Assembly: GCA_029834535.1 (NCBI GenBank)
Contig: JAQMWT010000036.1
Coordinates: 1-64,000 of the forward strand
Direction: 5' to 3'
DNA length: 64,000 nt
From: Chrysophaeum taylorii
Lineage: Eukaryota > Sar > Pelagophyceae > Pelagomonadales > Pelagomonadaceae
Within the stretch, counting starts at the first letter, position 1. Each line of letters begins with the position of its first letter. The translations under genes and the position numbers were made by a program. Of this stretch, positions 54,858-64,000 are shown piece by piece. Under the pieces are notes generated by a model. That model worked only from the letters and a program-made list of their open reading frames with translations, ran no database searches and had not been told where the DNA came from.

Positions 54858-56123
54858 ATGGCCATGGCAACCGAGGCTGTGCAAAGCAACCTCGCTACTA
54901 CTTTGGCAGGGTGGCTCAAGCACGCGCCTAGAGTCTGCGTGCTCGAGGAGTTTCGAAAGGCGGCGAAGGACCTCGAAGGGATTTTTCAGAGCGTCGGCGG
55001 CGATGAGGGATTTAGTGTTGTCTTGCACGCTCGCAAAAGGAGACGGTTAAAGGAGGCCTTTTCGGATGAACAGAAGAAGCTTCATATCTGCGGCGTCTGC
55101 GACAACGTTCTCGACAACCCATGTGTCGCGATGGGTGGGAGCGGAGAGTCGCGCTGTTTTGAATGCCTCCGAGGAACGGCCTGCGCGAAGAACGGGTACC
55201 ACTGCGCTGTCCTCGACCAGTTACGTCAGCAAGTTGAATTGCCTTGCCGGTACGAGGGCTGCGCGAAGCGCGTCTCATACGATCAGTTTGAACGACACGA
55301 CGCGGAGTGCGCGTTCGCATCGAGGTGTGTTGGGGCGACCGCGGGCTGCGCGTTTAAGGGCACGCCGGCGGAGGTGGCAGAACACGAGCAGCACTGCAAG
55401 GACGCTGCCATCGCTCCCGCGTGCAGCAAGCTCGCGGCTGCGTGTGTTGCGCACCAGGCAGCACTCGCATCGACGGTCGCCAGAAAGATCGATGCCGACA
55501 GAGCGTCTCTAGACGAAGCCGTGCGAGCGCTGTTAGACGAATTCATTCCGCAAGCATTCCGTTTAAAGGAGCAACACCAAAGTCTAGCAAAAAAAGTGAG
55601 CGTCCATCCCCTCCCATGATCCCAGAACGCACCCGCGCAGAGCAAACACCAACAAGCCCAAATCGACATCCTCCGAGACGCGCTCGCGGCTTCGACGGCA
55701 GCAGCGTGCGCCCAGCGCGATCAGGTGACCAAGGAGAGAGATTTTGCTCGGCAGGAGAGAGATCATTTCAAATACGAGCTTAAGCTCTTGAAAGAGTGCG
55801 AGCATGATCCCGTTTTGCATCTGGGGCGAGATCTTCCTCGGCAGGCGAGAGATGAACTCCAATCCGAGCTTGGGGTCTTGAATGATCGCGAGCGCGACCC
55901 GGTTACGCAACTAAGCCTGACACTCGTGGCTTCGACGGCGGCGTCGCACACCCAGCGTGATCAGGCGATCGACATGAGATCTCTTGCTCCGCAGGAGAGA
56001 GCTAAACTCCAATACCAAGTTCAGTTCTTGAAGAAACGCGAGCGCGACCCCGTTACAGAGCTGAGCCCGAATCCGGCGCGCACATTCCGGCGTAGGAAGC
56101 CTCCAGATGAGAGCAGTGTCTAA
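54858..56123 (+). CDS. TRAF-type zinc-finger protein with repeated coiled coil
   Basis: Two exons, 54858-55595 and 55626-56123, 30 bp phase-0 intron, 411 aa. Residues 75-110 are RING/SIAH-like (HICGVCDNVL, then CFECLRG), followed by TRAF-type fingers (LPCRYEGCAKRVSYDQFERHD, then CAFKGTPAEVAEHEQHC). The C-terminal exon carries three related helical units, each with Q(E/A)R(D/A) then a stretch ending (E/D)R..RDPVT or CEHDPVL, about 45-50 residues apart. Probable adaptor or E3-like protein. Whether the first cluster is a complete RING is unclear: only about five metal ligands are obvious. Confidence 0.68.
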
Positions 56124-56784
56124 GCATTGGCGGTGGCTGTCCGAGCTAATAATAATCGGGCCATTTTCCCCTCGCGCGTGACGGCGCTTACGTGCGCCAA
56201 CGATGAAGTCGATGATGATGCGGAGCTACCTATGCGTCGCCAATTCTAGTAGCCGCTCGCATATGACCTTTCCTCTAGCGTTACCATGCGCTTACGTCAA
56301 CTGTACGCCACGCCCTCAGCATATCCTCTTCGCGTCGCCGAGCGAGCAATCTCGATCACGAGCGGCTTTGATATACTACGCATAAACCATAAACCACGGC
56401 ATTGAATAAGGATCGTGGTTAACCACCATAAACGAAGCCCGGCTCGTCACCGTCATGGCCTTCGTCGTCCAGGTACATGTGTATGACTTTGGTCGTAGCA
56501 CGCCGACAAAATTAGCCCCGCGCTCTATAATAATTAGTTTCTGTCGATAACGCGAGTCCGAGGATTTATATATAACTCACATCCCGAGACGAACGGCTCG
56601 TTTGAAGAATGAGAAACGAGATTATGTTAGTTGCCGAATGGAGAATGTCCGTCGGTGGCTTACACGAACACGGGCCGCGTCGGGGTCGCTCGCGTCGGCA
56701 AACTGGACTGGCGAGGGAGGCACTTGGGTGGTCTTACGCGACCGGCGCGGCGTCATCCATCACATCACATCACATCACACCACG
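56124..56784. other. Intergenic with ATCAC microsatellite
   Basis: No gene in 660 bp between two convergent genes. An ATCAC/CATCA microsatellite is at about 56757-56783. Confidence 0.6.
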
Positions 56785-57762
56785 TCATCGAGTGGGGTCA
56801 CAACCAAGGTGCTCGGAGTCGAGGGTACCGGGAGCAGCGCGGGCGGCGTCATCAAAGTCAGCGGGAGAACGCTCGTCTTCGACACCGCCGTCCCGGGTCG
56901 TCTGGAGCGCGACCGCGCTCCAGTCGAGGTCGGCACGGCCGAGGGCAACGGCGGCGAGAAAGCGGTCGCGTAGGACCGCGCCGAAGGGCATGGGCTGGCC
57001 CGCGCGGTGCGCGGTGTCGAGGATGAGAGTGATGTCTTTGAGACCGTGCTCGAGCGCGAAGCCGCCGGGCGCGTGGTCTCGTCGCGAAACGCGTCGTCCG
57101 TAGCCCTTATAGATAGCGCAGTCGAAGATGGTCGACGAGAGCACGTCCATCACGGCGCAACGGTCGACGCCGTTCGCCTCGGTCATCGCGAGGCCTTCGG
57201 CGAGGGACTGGATCGTCGCGGCTATGAGAAAATTGCCACAGAGCTTGACGACGTTGGCGGCTCCCGGATCGTCGCCAAAGAGGAAGAGTCGTTCCGGCGG
57301 CGCGGCGCACGCGAGAATGTTCGCCGCCGCCTCGCGCTCCTTGCCCGAGAGAATGAACGAGGCCGCGTTCGACCGCATGTTTTCGGGCCTCGCGAAGATG
57401 GGCGCGGCGACGAAGTTGACACCCCGGTTCTCGTGCGCGACCGCTACCTCGCGACTCGCGCGCGGCGACACTGTCGCGCACGAGATGTGAAGGCCTCCCT
57501 CGCCCAACGTCATGACCACCTCGTCGGACACCGACCGCAGCGCCTCGTCGTTCGGAACGATCGACACCACCGTCGGCCGCGTATCTTTCGACGCGATGCG
57601 TCGCACGACGTCTGTGACCGATGTCGCCGCCTCGCACCCGAGCAACGAGACGCGCGACGCGTTGAGGTCGAACGCACACACCTCGTACGCGCTCTTCAAC
57701 CGCCGCCCGAGTTCGAGTCCCAGGTTACCCACGCCGATGAGCCCCACGCAGCGCCGGGCCAT
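56785..57762 (-). CDS. 3-hydroxyisobutyrate dehydrogenase-family oxidoreductase
   Basis: 325 aa, single exon, ATG at 57762 (frame open further upstream but without motif support). N-terminal Rossmann domain with GLIGVGNLGLELGRRL (GxGxxG) and the acidic/polar AFDLNASR for cofactor choice; SIVPNDEAL; the substrate loop ISCATVSPRASREVA; and the catalytic lysine in GAANVVKLCGNFLIA. This is the layout of beta-hydroxyacid dehydrogenases (HIBADH, GLYR). Asp after the second strand suggests NAD+ preference. Substrate not determined. Distinct from 6-phosphogluconate dehydrogenase by length. Confidence 0.85.
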   Translation of the reverse strand: MARRCVGLIGVGNLGLELGRRLKSAYEVCAFDLNASRVSLLGCEAATSVTDVVRRIASKDTRPTVVSIVPNDEALRSVSDEVVMTLGEGGLHISCATVSPRASREVAVAHENRGVNFVAAPIFARPENMRSNAASFILSGKEREAAANILACAAPPERLFLFGDDPGAANVVKLCGNFLIAATIQSLAEGLAMTEANGVDRCAVMDVLSSTIFDCAIYKGYGRRVSRRDHAPGGFALEHGLKDITLILDTAHRAGQPMPFGAVLRDRFLAAVALGRADLDWSAVALQTTRDGGVEDERSPADFDDAARAAPGTLDSEHLGCDPTR

Positions 57763-58173
57763 CGCGTGATTTGACGCAACGACGTGGGGGGGTGGAGTCA
57801 AAGTCAACTCAACGGGAAAGGGCAAGGGTGCGGGGCATAATATCGTTGAGAAGAGCGAGAGGGATGACGAAGCTTCACGCCACGCAAGAAGAATTCCCCG
57901 GGGGGGGGAGACTGAATGGCACCTGGAAGGCGGAGGTGTCCCGAGGCCTAAACGGGCTGCGAGGCAGGCGAAGAAAAGACATGGGTGTTCATCTATTTCT
58001 TCTTGTGGTCGGCAAGCAACTATCTCCCAGGCTCGAGAAGGAGGATGGATCGCCGGGAAGAATGAATATGCAGGCCGTGTAACGCCGACGCGCGCAATCC
58101 TCTGAAATCGACGAGGCCGCCGGGCCATTACCTAATCTAATAAGAGCACGCGACGGGCGACTCGACATATTCA
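57763..58173. other. Intergenic
   Basis: 410 bp, upstream of the dehydrogenase gene. A G run at 57900-57908; no gene recognised. Confidence 0.55.
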
Positions 58174-58716
58174 TCACTTGACAAGCAGCAACGGGACTAA
58201 GCACCTGGTCGATCTCGTTGCCGATGGAGCAGACGCGAGCGGGCGGAGGTGGGGTCGCCGCGTACTGAGGGGTCTCTGGTGGCGTATGTTCGTTTTGTGC
58301 GCGTAGTCGGGCCACGAGAGGACACCGTCCAAGAGCTCGGTCGGGAGGGGCGAGAGACGCTCGTCCGACGGCGCGCCGCACTCGGCAACCTTGCGCCTGA
58401 TTTCCCTCGCATAGTTCGGGTAGAGCTCATCCTCTGGCTCAGTCGCTGGATCTGTGAGGAACGTGCGTCGTCGGTCCGCGAGTCTCGTTGCCGTCGCCAA
58501 AATCTGCCGCAGCTGTGCATCGTTCCGCCGCGGCGGTTTTGACGACGAAAACGAGGACGACTCCTTGACGGCTCGTCGGACCGCCTCGAAATCAGCTTCG
58601 AGGGCTCGCATCGTGATCTTCGTGGCGGCGGGCAGCACCACTTCGGATTGCGACGAAAAAAGCCGTCGTCGATCGCGCCGCTCGAGCCAAGACGCCGTCG
58701 AATGTCGCAGCGGCAT
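58174..58716 (-). CDS. Unknown protein, possibly mitochondrial
   Basis: 180 aa, ATG at 58716. Starts MPLRHSTASWLERRDRRRLF, rich in Arg and Ser and free of acids apart from two, as in a mitochondrial presequence. Then a helical region (MRALEADFEAVRRAVKESSSF) and EPEDELYPNYAREIRRKVAECG. No family recognised. The last 40 residues look low-quality, so the true 3' end may use an unseen intron. Confidence 0.5.
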   Translation of the reverse strand: MPLRHSTASWLERRDRRRLFSSQSEVVLPAATKITMRALEADFEAVRRAVKESSSFSSSKPPRRNDAQLRQILATATRLADRRRTFLTDPATEPEDELYPNYAREIRRKVAECGAPSDERLSPLPTELLDGVLSWPDYAHKTNIRHQRPLSTRRPHLRPLASAPSATRSTRCLVPLLLVK

Positions 58717-58844
58717 CGCTATATCTATGACGTCATCATGTTGAGTTTGAAGTCAAAGAACGCGGAATACCATTCGTTCCGGGTAAAAAAGAGCGCCAAC
58801 TACTGCGAGCGAGCGTAGTTGTTTGGTAGCTGTTTGTTGTTGTT

Positions 58845-59598
58845 ATGAGCCGAGTTGCCTTGAGGAGCCTGCTGTTGTGCGTCGGCGTGTTCGGGCGCGC
58901 CGCATCGGGCCTGTTGGTCCCGCCGCACCGGGTTTCGGGCCTCTCGCGAGGCTGCCATCGCCCAGCCAATGCGCGGCCCGGCGCTCTCCAGCCCCGTCAC
59001 GTCGTGATTCCCCACACGGTGTCCGCGGAGGTGCGGGGCGGCGTCACGCAAAGTTTGACGCTCGGCTCCCTCTGGGGCGTCGCGGGGGTCATGATCATGC
59101 TCCTCAACGCGATCAAGAGAGTTCTGCCCGTCGCGCTCGAGCCCTTCGCGTCGACCGGCTTGCCCCCGCCGCTCTGGGGGATCTACGGCGCCTTCGCCCT
59201 CGGCATGGCTTACACCGAGGGCTACAAGGCCTTTCACAAGAAGTTCTCGCCCCTCGTCGTCGCGCGCTCGATGACGCTCGCAAACTCGAGCCCTATCGCG
59301 CACTCGATCTTCGCGCCGCTTTACGCGATGGGCCTCTTCCACGCCACGCCAAAGCGCCAGAGGACGAGCTGGGGGTTTCTCGTCGGCATCTTTGCCCTCG
59401 TCAAGCTCGTCAAACAGCTTTCTTATCCCTGGCGCTCCATCGTCGACGGAGGTGAGCAACGCCGCGGTGTCGTCTCTTCACGTCTCGTCTGCTCCAGGTG
59501 TCGTCGTGGGCCTGACAATCGGCTCAGCTTCTATCGCGTATCACTACGTCCGCGAGCTCCGTGGCATCCCCTCCCCCGCAAATCCCGATCTTCCTTGA
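58845..59598 (+). CDS. Unknown plastid membrane protein
   Basis: Two exons, 58845-59451 and 59498-59598, 46 bp phase-1 intron, 235 aa. N-terminus MSRVALRSLLLCVGVFGRAASGLL is a signal followed by a basic transit region. The mature protein has four or five hydrophobic helices (GSLWGVAGVMIMLLNAI, WGIYGAFALGMAYTEGYKAF, IFAPLYAMGLFHA, GFLVGIFALVKL, VVVGLTIGSASIAYHY) with conserved-looking charged loops FHKKFSPLVVAR and SYPWRSIVDGG. I do not recognise the family. Likely thylakoid or envelope. Confidence 0.65.
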
Positions 59599-59797
59599 AA
59601 GAAAGCAAGAAAAATAGCCGCTCCGTCGTCGACGTCGTCGTCGTCGTCGTCGTCAATAAATAAATAAAAAAAAGAAGAATGCGGAGCACCATCGACGCAT
59701 AGTAACACCGAGCTCCTCGCGAGGAGGGAGTACGTGGACTTTTCTTTTTGCGCGTGCTGGGTTGTTGTTCTTTGATTGTCGATGCGCGTGACTTCAT

Positions 59798-60502
59798 TCA
59801 CGGGGTTCTAAGAAGAGTGGTCGCGTTCGCTCGGAACCACTCGTCGATCGCGACGCCGAGGCTCGACGCGTGGTTGCGCTCGCAACAGTAGGTGAAGCGA
59901 GTCTCGAAGCGGCCGACGTTCTTCCGAAGCAAAAGAGGTTCGCTGATGAAACAGAGAAAGAGCGGCCAGCGACGAGGAGGTTGCGGAGGAGGCGCCCCCG
60001 GCGAGTCCGACGCGAACGCGGCCCACAGGATGCGCAGCGCCTTGCGCTCGGGGTCGTGGACGACGACATACCTTGTCTCCGAGAAATTTGGGGCGACGTT
60101 GAACTGCGTCGCGAATTCGAAGGGCGTCGTCGCCGAGACGAGCGCGAACGCGTACTCGGTCAAAACAAAACTTTCCGCGTCAAAGTACCGCTCGCTGATC
60201 TGCGAAGCGTACTCGTCGAACGTCTCGCGCCTCTCGAGGTCGAGCAAACGAAGCGAGGTCGCGTTGCCTCGGTCGAGTTGGGTGAATTGCAAGAAAAGTT
60301 GGGCACGGCACACACGCGTAAAATCGCGTTCGCGCTCCTCGCGCGTCCTAGAGTCAGAAAGATCAACGACCGACGAGAAACTTCCGCTCGCTTCGAGACT
60401 CCCGGGCCGTCGCACGCCCCCCCGGGCCCACCGCCCGACCATGACGGCCCCGACCACCGCGGCCGCGATCGCGGACACGGCGTAAATCACCGCCGCCTCC
60501 AT
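59798..60502 (-). CDS. Unknown membrane-anchored protein
   Basis: 234 aa, single exon, ATG at 60502. One N-terminal hydrophobic helix (VIYAVSAIAAAVVGAVMVG) acts as a signal anchor, followed by a soluble domain of about 190 residues with alternating strands and helices (YVVVHDPERKALRILWAAFASD). No family recognised; no cysteines pattern or catalytic motif noticed. Confidence 0.6.
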   Translation of the reverse strand: MEAAVIYAVSAIAAAVVGAVMVGRWARGGVRRPGSLEASGSFSSVVDLSDSRTREERERDFTRVCRAQLFLQFTQLDRGNATSLRLLDLERRETFDEYASQISERYFDAESFVLTEYAFALVSATTPFEFATQFNVAPNFSETRYVVVHDPERKALRILWAAFASDSPGAPPPQPPRRWPLFLCFISEPLLLRKNVGRFETRFTYCCERNHASSLGVAIDEWFRANATTLLRTP

Positions 60503-60856
60503 AATAATCTACTTTTTTATCTTCCTAGCGCGGGGCTAACAATAACTAACTAAATTCAGACCTCTCCCGAGCATGGGAGCCAGGCCGGACCGACAGGAGC
60601 CAGTCCGGAATCACGGGCCTGTAGACGAGGAGCGCCGAAAGGTCGGTCGGCGGAGAGTGACCATCAAGCTTGTCGCCATGCGACGAGGAGACCGCGATGT
60701 GACTGACAACCAACTCGTCGATAATCTTCCGTCTGCGCCCCCCGGCCATACCCCGTCCCACTGCGAACGTTCCGGCTGCCAACCGGCCCGCCCGGGAGGC
60801 GAATAGGTGCCAACCTACGCCGGGAGGCTAACAATAAGTAAATATATAACCGGGGG
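60503..60856. other. Intergenic
   Basis: 350 bp between two minus-strand genes. The phrase GCTAACAATAACTAA (60534) recurs as GCTAACAATAAGTAA (60828). No gene. Confidence 0.5.
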
Positions 60857-63800
60857 CTAGTCGTCTTGTTGGAGCATGAGGGCGGTGCCCGTGAGCACCC
60901 ACTTCGACTTGGGCTCACTCGTGCGCAACGTCGCTAAGAAAATGTAGGTCGGCCCCCGCATCGTCGTGATAAAAACGGGGCATTCGTAGATGTGCGCGAC
61001 GTGCCTCAAATACCCGACGGCGGAGGGTTCCCACGTGCCCTGAACCGGCACGGCTTTGATGTACAGCACCGGCATTGGGGGCATGAGTTCCTTGAGCCGG
61101 GACTCCATGAGGACACCCCCGACCGACGCGCCCCCGATCGTCTCGACCTCCTCGACCTCGTCTCCAAAGGGCCATCGCGCGCCCTCGATGAATAGACCGT
61201 GGACGTAAGCGCCCGCTTCAGGAAACTCGTGGGGCTGCGGCAGGGCGTCGGGGTCTTTGTACACGGTAACGTGCGTCTCTTGCGTCATCTTGTCGAGCGG
61301 CTGGCCCGTCGCGCGCGAAGTCACTTGCGTGACCCCGGTCAAATAGGCCATCGGGTTGAAGAGGCCCGACAGCCAAACTGAGATAGGCGTCAAGAGCTCC
61401 TCGGTCCACGCCGCGAGCTGCGCGTGCCGCAGGAGCATGTCGGCGAACTGCGGGATAAGCGCCTTCTTCGACGGCCACGCGTACTTCTCCCATTGGCATT
61501 GCGCAAACGGATTGCGCCCGGGCCATTGGCTCAACACAAAGGCCGTGCACAGGTCTTCCATGGCCTGCGTCATGTTTAGCTGGCCGTTGAGACCCTTCTC
61601 GAGCTCGGAGAGCGACCGCGTGATCTCGCCCGTCAGCACGTTCATTCGACGACACTCCTGGAGCGCGCACACAATGTACGGGCCTTTGTCGGGTTCGGCG
61701 AGCAGCGGCTCGGCCTTGCGGCCGATGGTGAACATCTCCAGCTCGGCCGGGCACCGCTCCTTGAGGTCGGCCATGGTGTTTTTCACGACTTCGCTCGACC
61801 CGCCGCCGCCTCCGCCCGTGCCGCCGCCCAAGCTCAGAATAGTACTGAACAAATTGCTTGTCGATATCGTCAGGTACCCGATCTCTGCATTTGGGTGCAG
61901 CCCAAACTGCGGTGGCGTCTCTGGCGGAAGCTCCGAGTCGACGTAGCCAAAGTACCCGTTGTAATCCAACTGGTTCGGGTCGGGCGACTTGAAACCCGGC
62001 GCCAACTCGAGCCCGGACATGAGCCCAGGTTGCATCAGGACCTCCAAATACGTGTTATTTGTTCGTCGATCCCACGCATCCGTTATATGTCTGGTGCGCA
62101 AGTTCGAGGTTGTTGTTGTGGCAACGCGGGCAACATTACAGGAAAAGCAACAACAGACGGTCTCAGCAAACAACAGAGCAGAACAAGCAAAAGCGGCGTA
62201 GCAACTGCTTCGACCGGATTCCTCTAGATGGGACTCAAAGATAATATTTACACGCGGAACACGTCGGGGGACATAAAACATCACGTCGCGCAAACGAGCA
62301 CTCGTCGCGTCGCCGTTTACAAGGCTGTTTCCACCATTTGAGATACCACACGCCAACACGCGACAGAAAGACCGAAAGACAGACCGACAGAACATAAGAC
62401 ATACAGACAGACAGACCGATAGATAGACAGCAAACAACTGGTCGCGCAGCAAAACGCACCCTCCATACATTATCTCGCCGAAGATGTATCGGAGGTCGTC
62501 CCAAGGCACCTCCGGATTGGCGTTGAGGTACGAGTTTAGCACGTTTGAGCAAATGACGAGGTCGCCCGTGTTGAAGCCTGAGGCAAGATCACGTGAATGC
62601 CGCGCGTTCATCACGACGCTACGAAGTAACAACACATCGACCATGCACGCTGGTTGTTGCTGTATTTCCGCGACCAGCCCTGGGATCCGAAGCGCCTTCG
62701 ACCCAGGACGATCGAATGGAACCAGCAGAGGGAGAACAAACATGCCCTGAACTCGATAGGTTTCTTGCATCCCTCGATGATATCCTGGGAAAAATTTGCC
62801 CAGGCTCTCGTGAGGTTGGACTTAATGTCAGCGGGGGCCTCGTTCGAGACTTTGATGCAGGACTGCAGCAAAGACTCGGGCATGTTCTTCATGCCCTGCA
62901 TACCCGGCGGCTCGGCCGAGACAAAGCAGCGAAATGACTCGTGCGCATTCTCCTGGACAACTTCAAGGAGACGCTCGAGCTTGGGCACCCAGGACGTCAT
63001 GAGATGGCAGTTCTGGAGCATTACCTGTAGTCGAAGTCGAGATTAAGCGGACTATTGAAATGACGAGCAAAAAATCAGATTCGGGATGTAATCCTAGAAA
63101 CATGGACGGACAGGCAGGCGCAATGAAGACAAGTCAGAACGTGCAGACAAACACGCGCGTCAACATTCACGAGAAAACGATGAAGTGAAAACTCTGATCT
63201 TGACCCAGCCGCCCGACTTGGCGTATCGCTCGAGCACGGCTTCTGCGGGCTTTTCTTGTCCTTGCCCCATGGAGATGTTCATGAATGTCCCCGCCTCCTG
63301 GGAGATGCCGAGGGTGCGGCCAAGGTTCTCGACCCACGGCGTGGGATCGACGCCCGGGAACAGCACGAAAAAGACGGGCGTCTGGTTGGACGTCTCCTCG
63401 TACGTCGCGGCCATGTCGAACGGCGCCTGAAAGACGTACTCCGAACCCATTGTCTCCCCGATGTAGGTAGTGAGCGCAGTCGTAATGCGGTCGGGTCGTA
63501 GCGCGCGAAGCAAGATGAGGCGGTCGAAGGGCGTGCACTGCTTTTGGTAGTCGCCCGGCAGCTTGGCCGTCTCGGGTATGGGATTGTCGAACCAGGCCTG
63601 CCACTCGTCAGAGTCGGAGTGCATGTTGTCGCCAAGGCCTTGGAAGCGCTTGAGGCCCTCGAGGGCCTTGACGCGCGGCCAGATTGCCTCAGGCATCCAT
63701 TCGTGCAGCGGGCCCATGTTCCCAGGGTCGGGTACGACTTTGCCGAGGTAGAGATACTGGACGTCGTCGAACGAAAGGGCCTCGGTGCTGACAGCGATGC

Positions 63801-64000
63801 TCAGAGTAACCATAGTCGCGACCGTAAGCTTGTCCTTCTCGAAGAGGCCGCGTCGAATGTAGTTAAACGTTGTCATAGTGATTGAATCCATGAGCTCGAT
63901 GCAGCGCGCCGCGAGTTCCTCGTCCGTTTTCTCGACGACCTCTTCCTCTTCCTCGGCGTCATCCTCGCCCTCGGGAGCCTCGTCACCCTCTTTCGACTTC
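60857..64000 (-). CDS. Axonemal dynein heavy chain, C-terminal part (truncated by window)
   Basis: The 5' end lies beyond 64000. Visible exons: 64000-63205, 63024-62661, 62577-62460, 62090-60857, giving about 836 residues. The AAA6 region has PVFFVLFPGVDPTPWVENLG, GGWVMLQNCHLMTSWVPKLE (spanning an intron), RCFVSAEPPG and YGGHITDAWDRRT (spanning another), followed by the C-terminal domain ending WVLTGTALMLQQ. This is the outer- or inner-arm axonemal type, which drives flagellar beating. Introns here are longer (180, 83 and 369 bp) than elsewhere, and the 83 bp one appears to use a GC donor. Confidence 0.9.

Overview
The window is nuclear DNA of a eukaryotic alga, most likely a photosynthetic stramenopile (heterokont) with a flagellated stage. 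The evidence is direct: genes carry very short GT-AG introns (about 28-62 bp in almost every case). Several proteins open with a signal-peptide-like stretch ending in a phenylalanine-centred motif (ASGFAP, AFLPP, RAFV, VFALQP), the bipartite targeting signal of secondary red plastids. The gene set includes plastid TypA, plastid heme oxygenase, a VTE6-type phytol phosphate kinase, mitochondrial complex I NDUFB2 and an axonemal dynein heavy chain. No single species can be named from the sequence.

The dominant structure is a very large inverted repeat. Bases 1-14280 (left arm) reappear in reverse complement at 22880-37190 (right arm), separated by an 8.6 kb unique spacer. The left arm probably continues beyond the window start. 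Both arms carry, from outside inwards: a short coiled-coil protein gene, a HYD1-type ADP-ribosyltransferase-like gene, an ammonium-transporter relic, about 4 kb of weakly coding sequence, SmD3, a long alpha/beta hydrolase, heme oxygenase, a DEAD-box helicase and a TrhO-like rhodanese. The rhodanese is complete only on the right, because the inner edge of the repeat cuts it. The arms differ mainly by homopolymer-length and other small indels. The left helicase and rhodanese are broken, the hydrolase is frameshifted in both arms at different places, and the left heme oxygenase has lost 6 bp in its signature motif.

The spacer (14281-22879) holds a secretory glycosyltransferase-like gene, an unknown plastid-targeted protein, the VTE6 homologue, NDUFB2, a one-helix membrane protein and a CXXC zinc-finger plus MBD-like protein.

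Right of the repeat (37191-64000) is ordinary gene-dense DNA: an aspartic protease, a SNF2/ATRX-like remodeller, TypA, the CAAX protease Rce1, an ABC1 kinase, an RlmM/FtsJ-like methyltransferase, then an accessory island (about 49.9-56.1 kb). The island has a minisatellite, a PIF1/Helitron-like helicase relic, a seven-copy repeat with a GTCGAC core, a protein ending in a truncated DNMT3-like methyltransferase domain, and a TRAF-zinc-finger coiled-coil protein. It is followed by a 3-hydroxyisobutyrate-dehydrogenase-like enzyme, three unrecognised genes and the C-terminal part of a dynein heavy chain running off the right edge.

Limits: exon models were built by eye from reading frames and splice sites, so starts and small exons may be wrong. 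Family calls rest on motifs, not on database searches.
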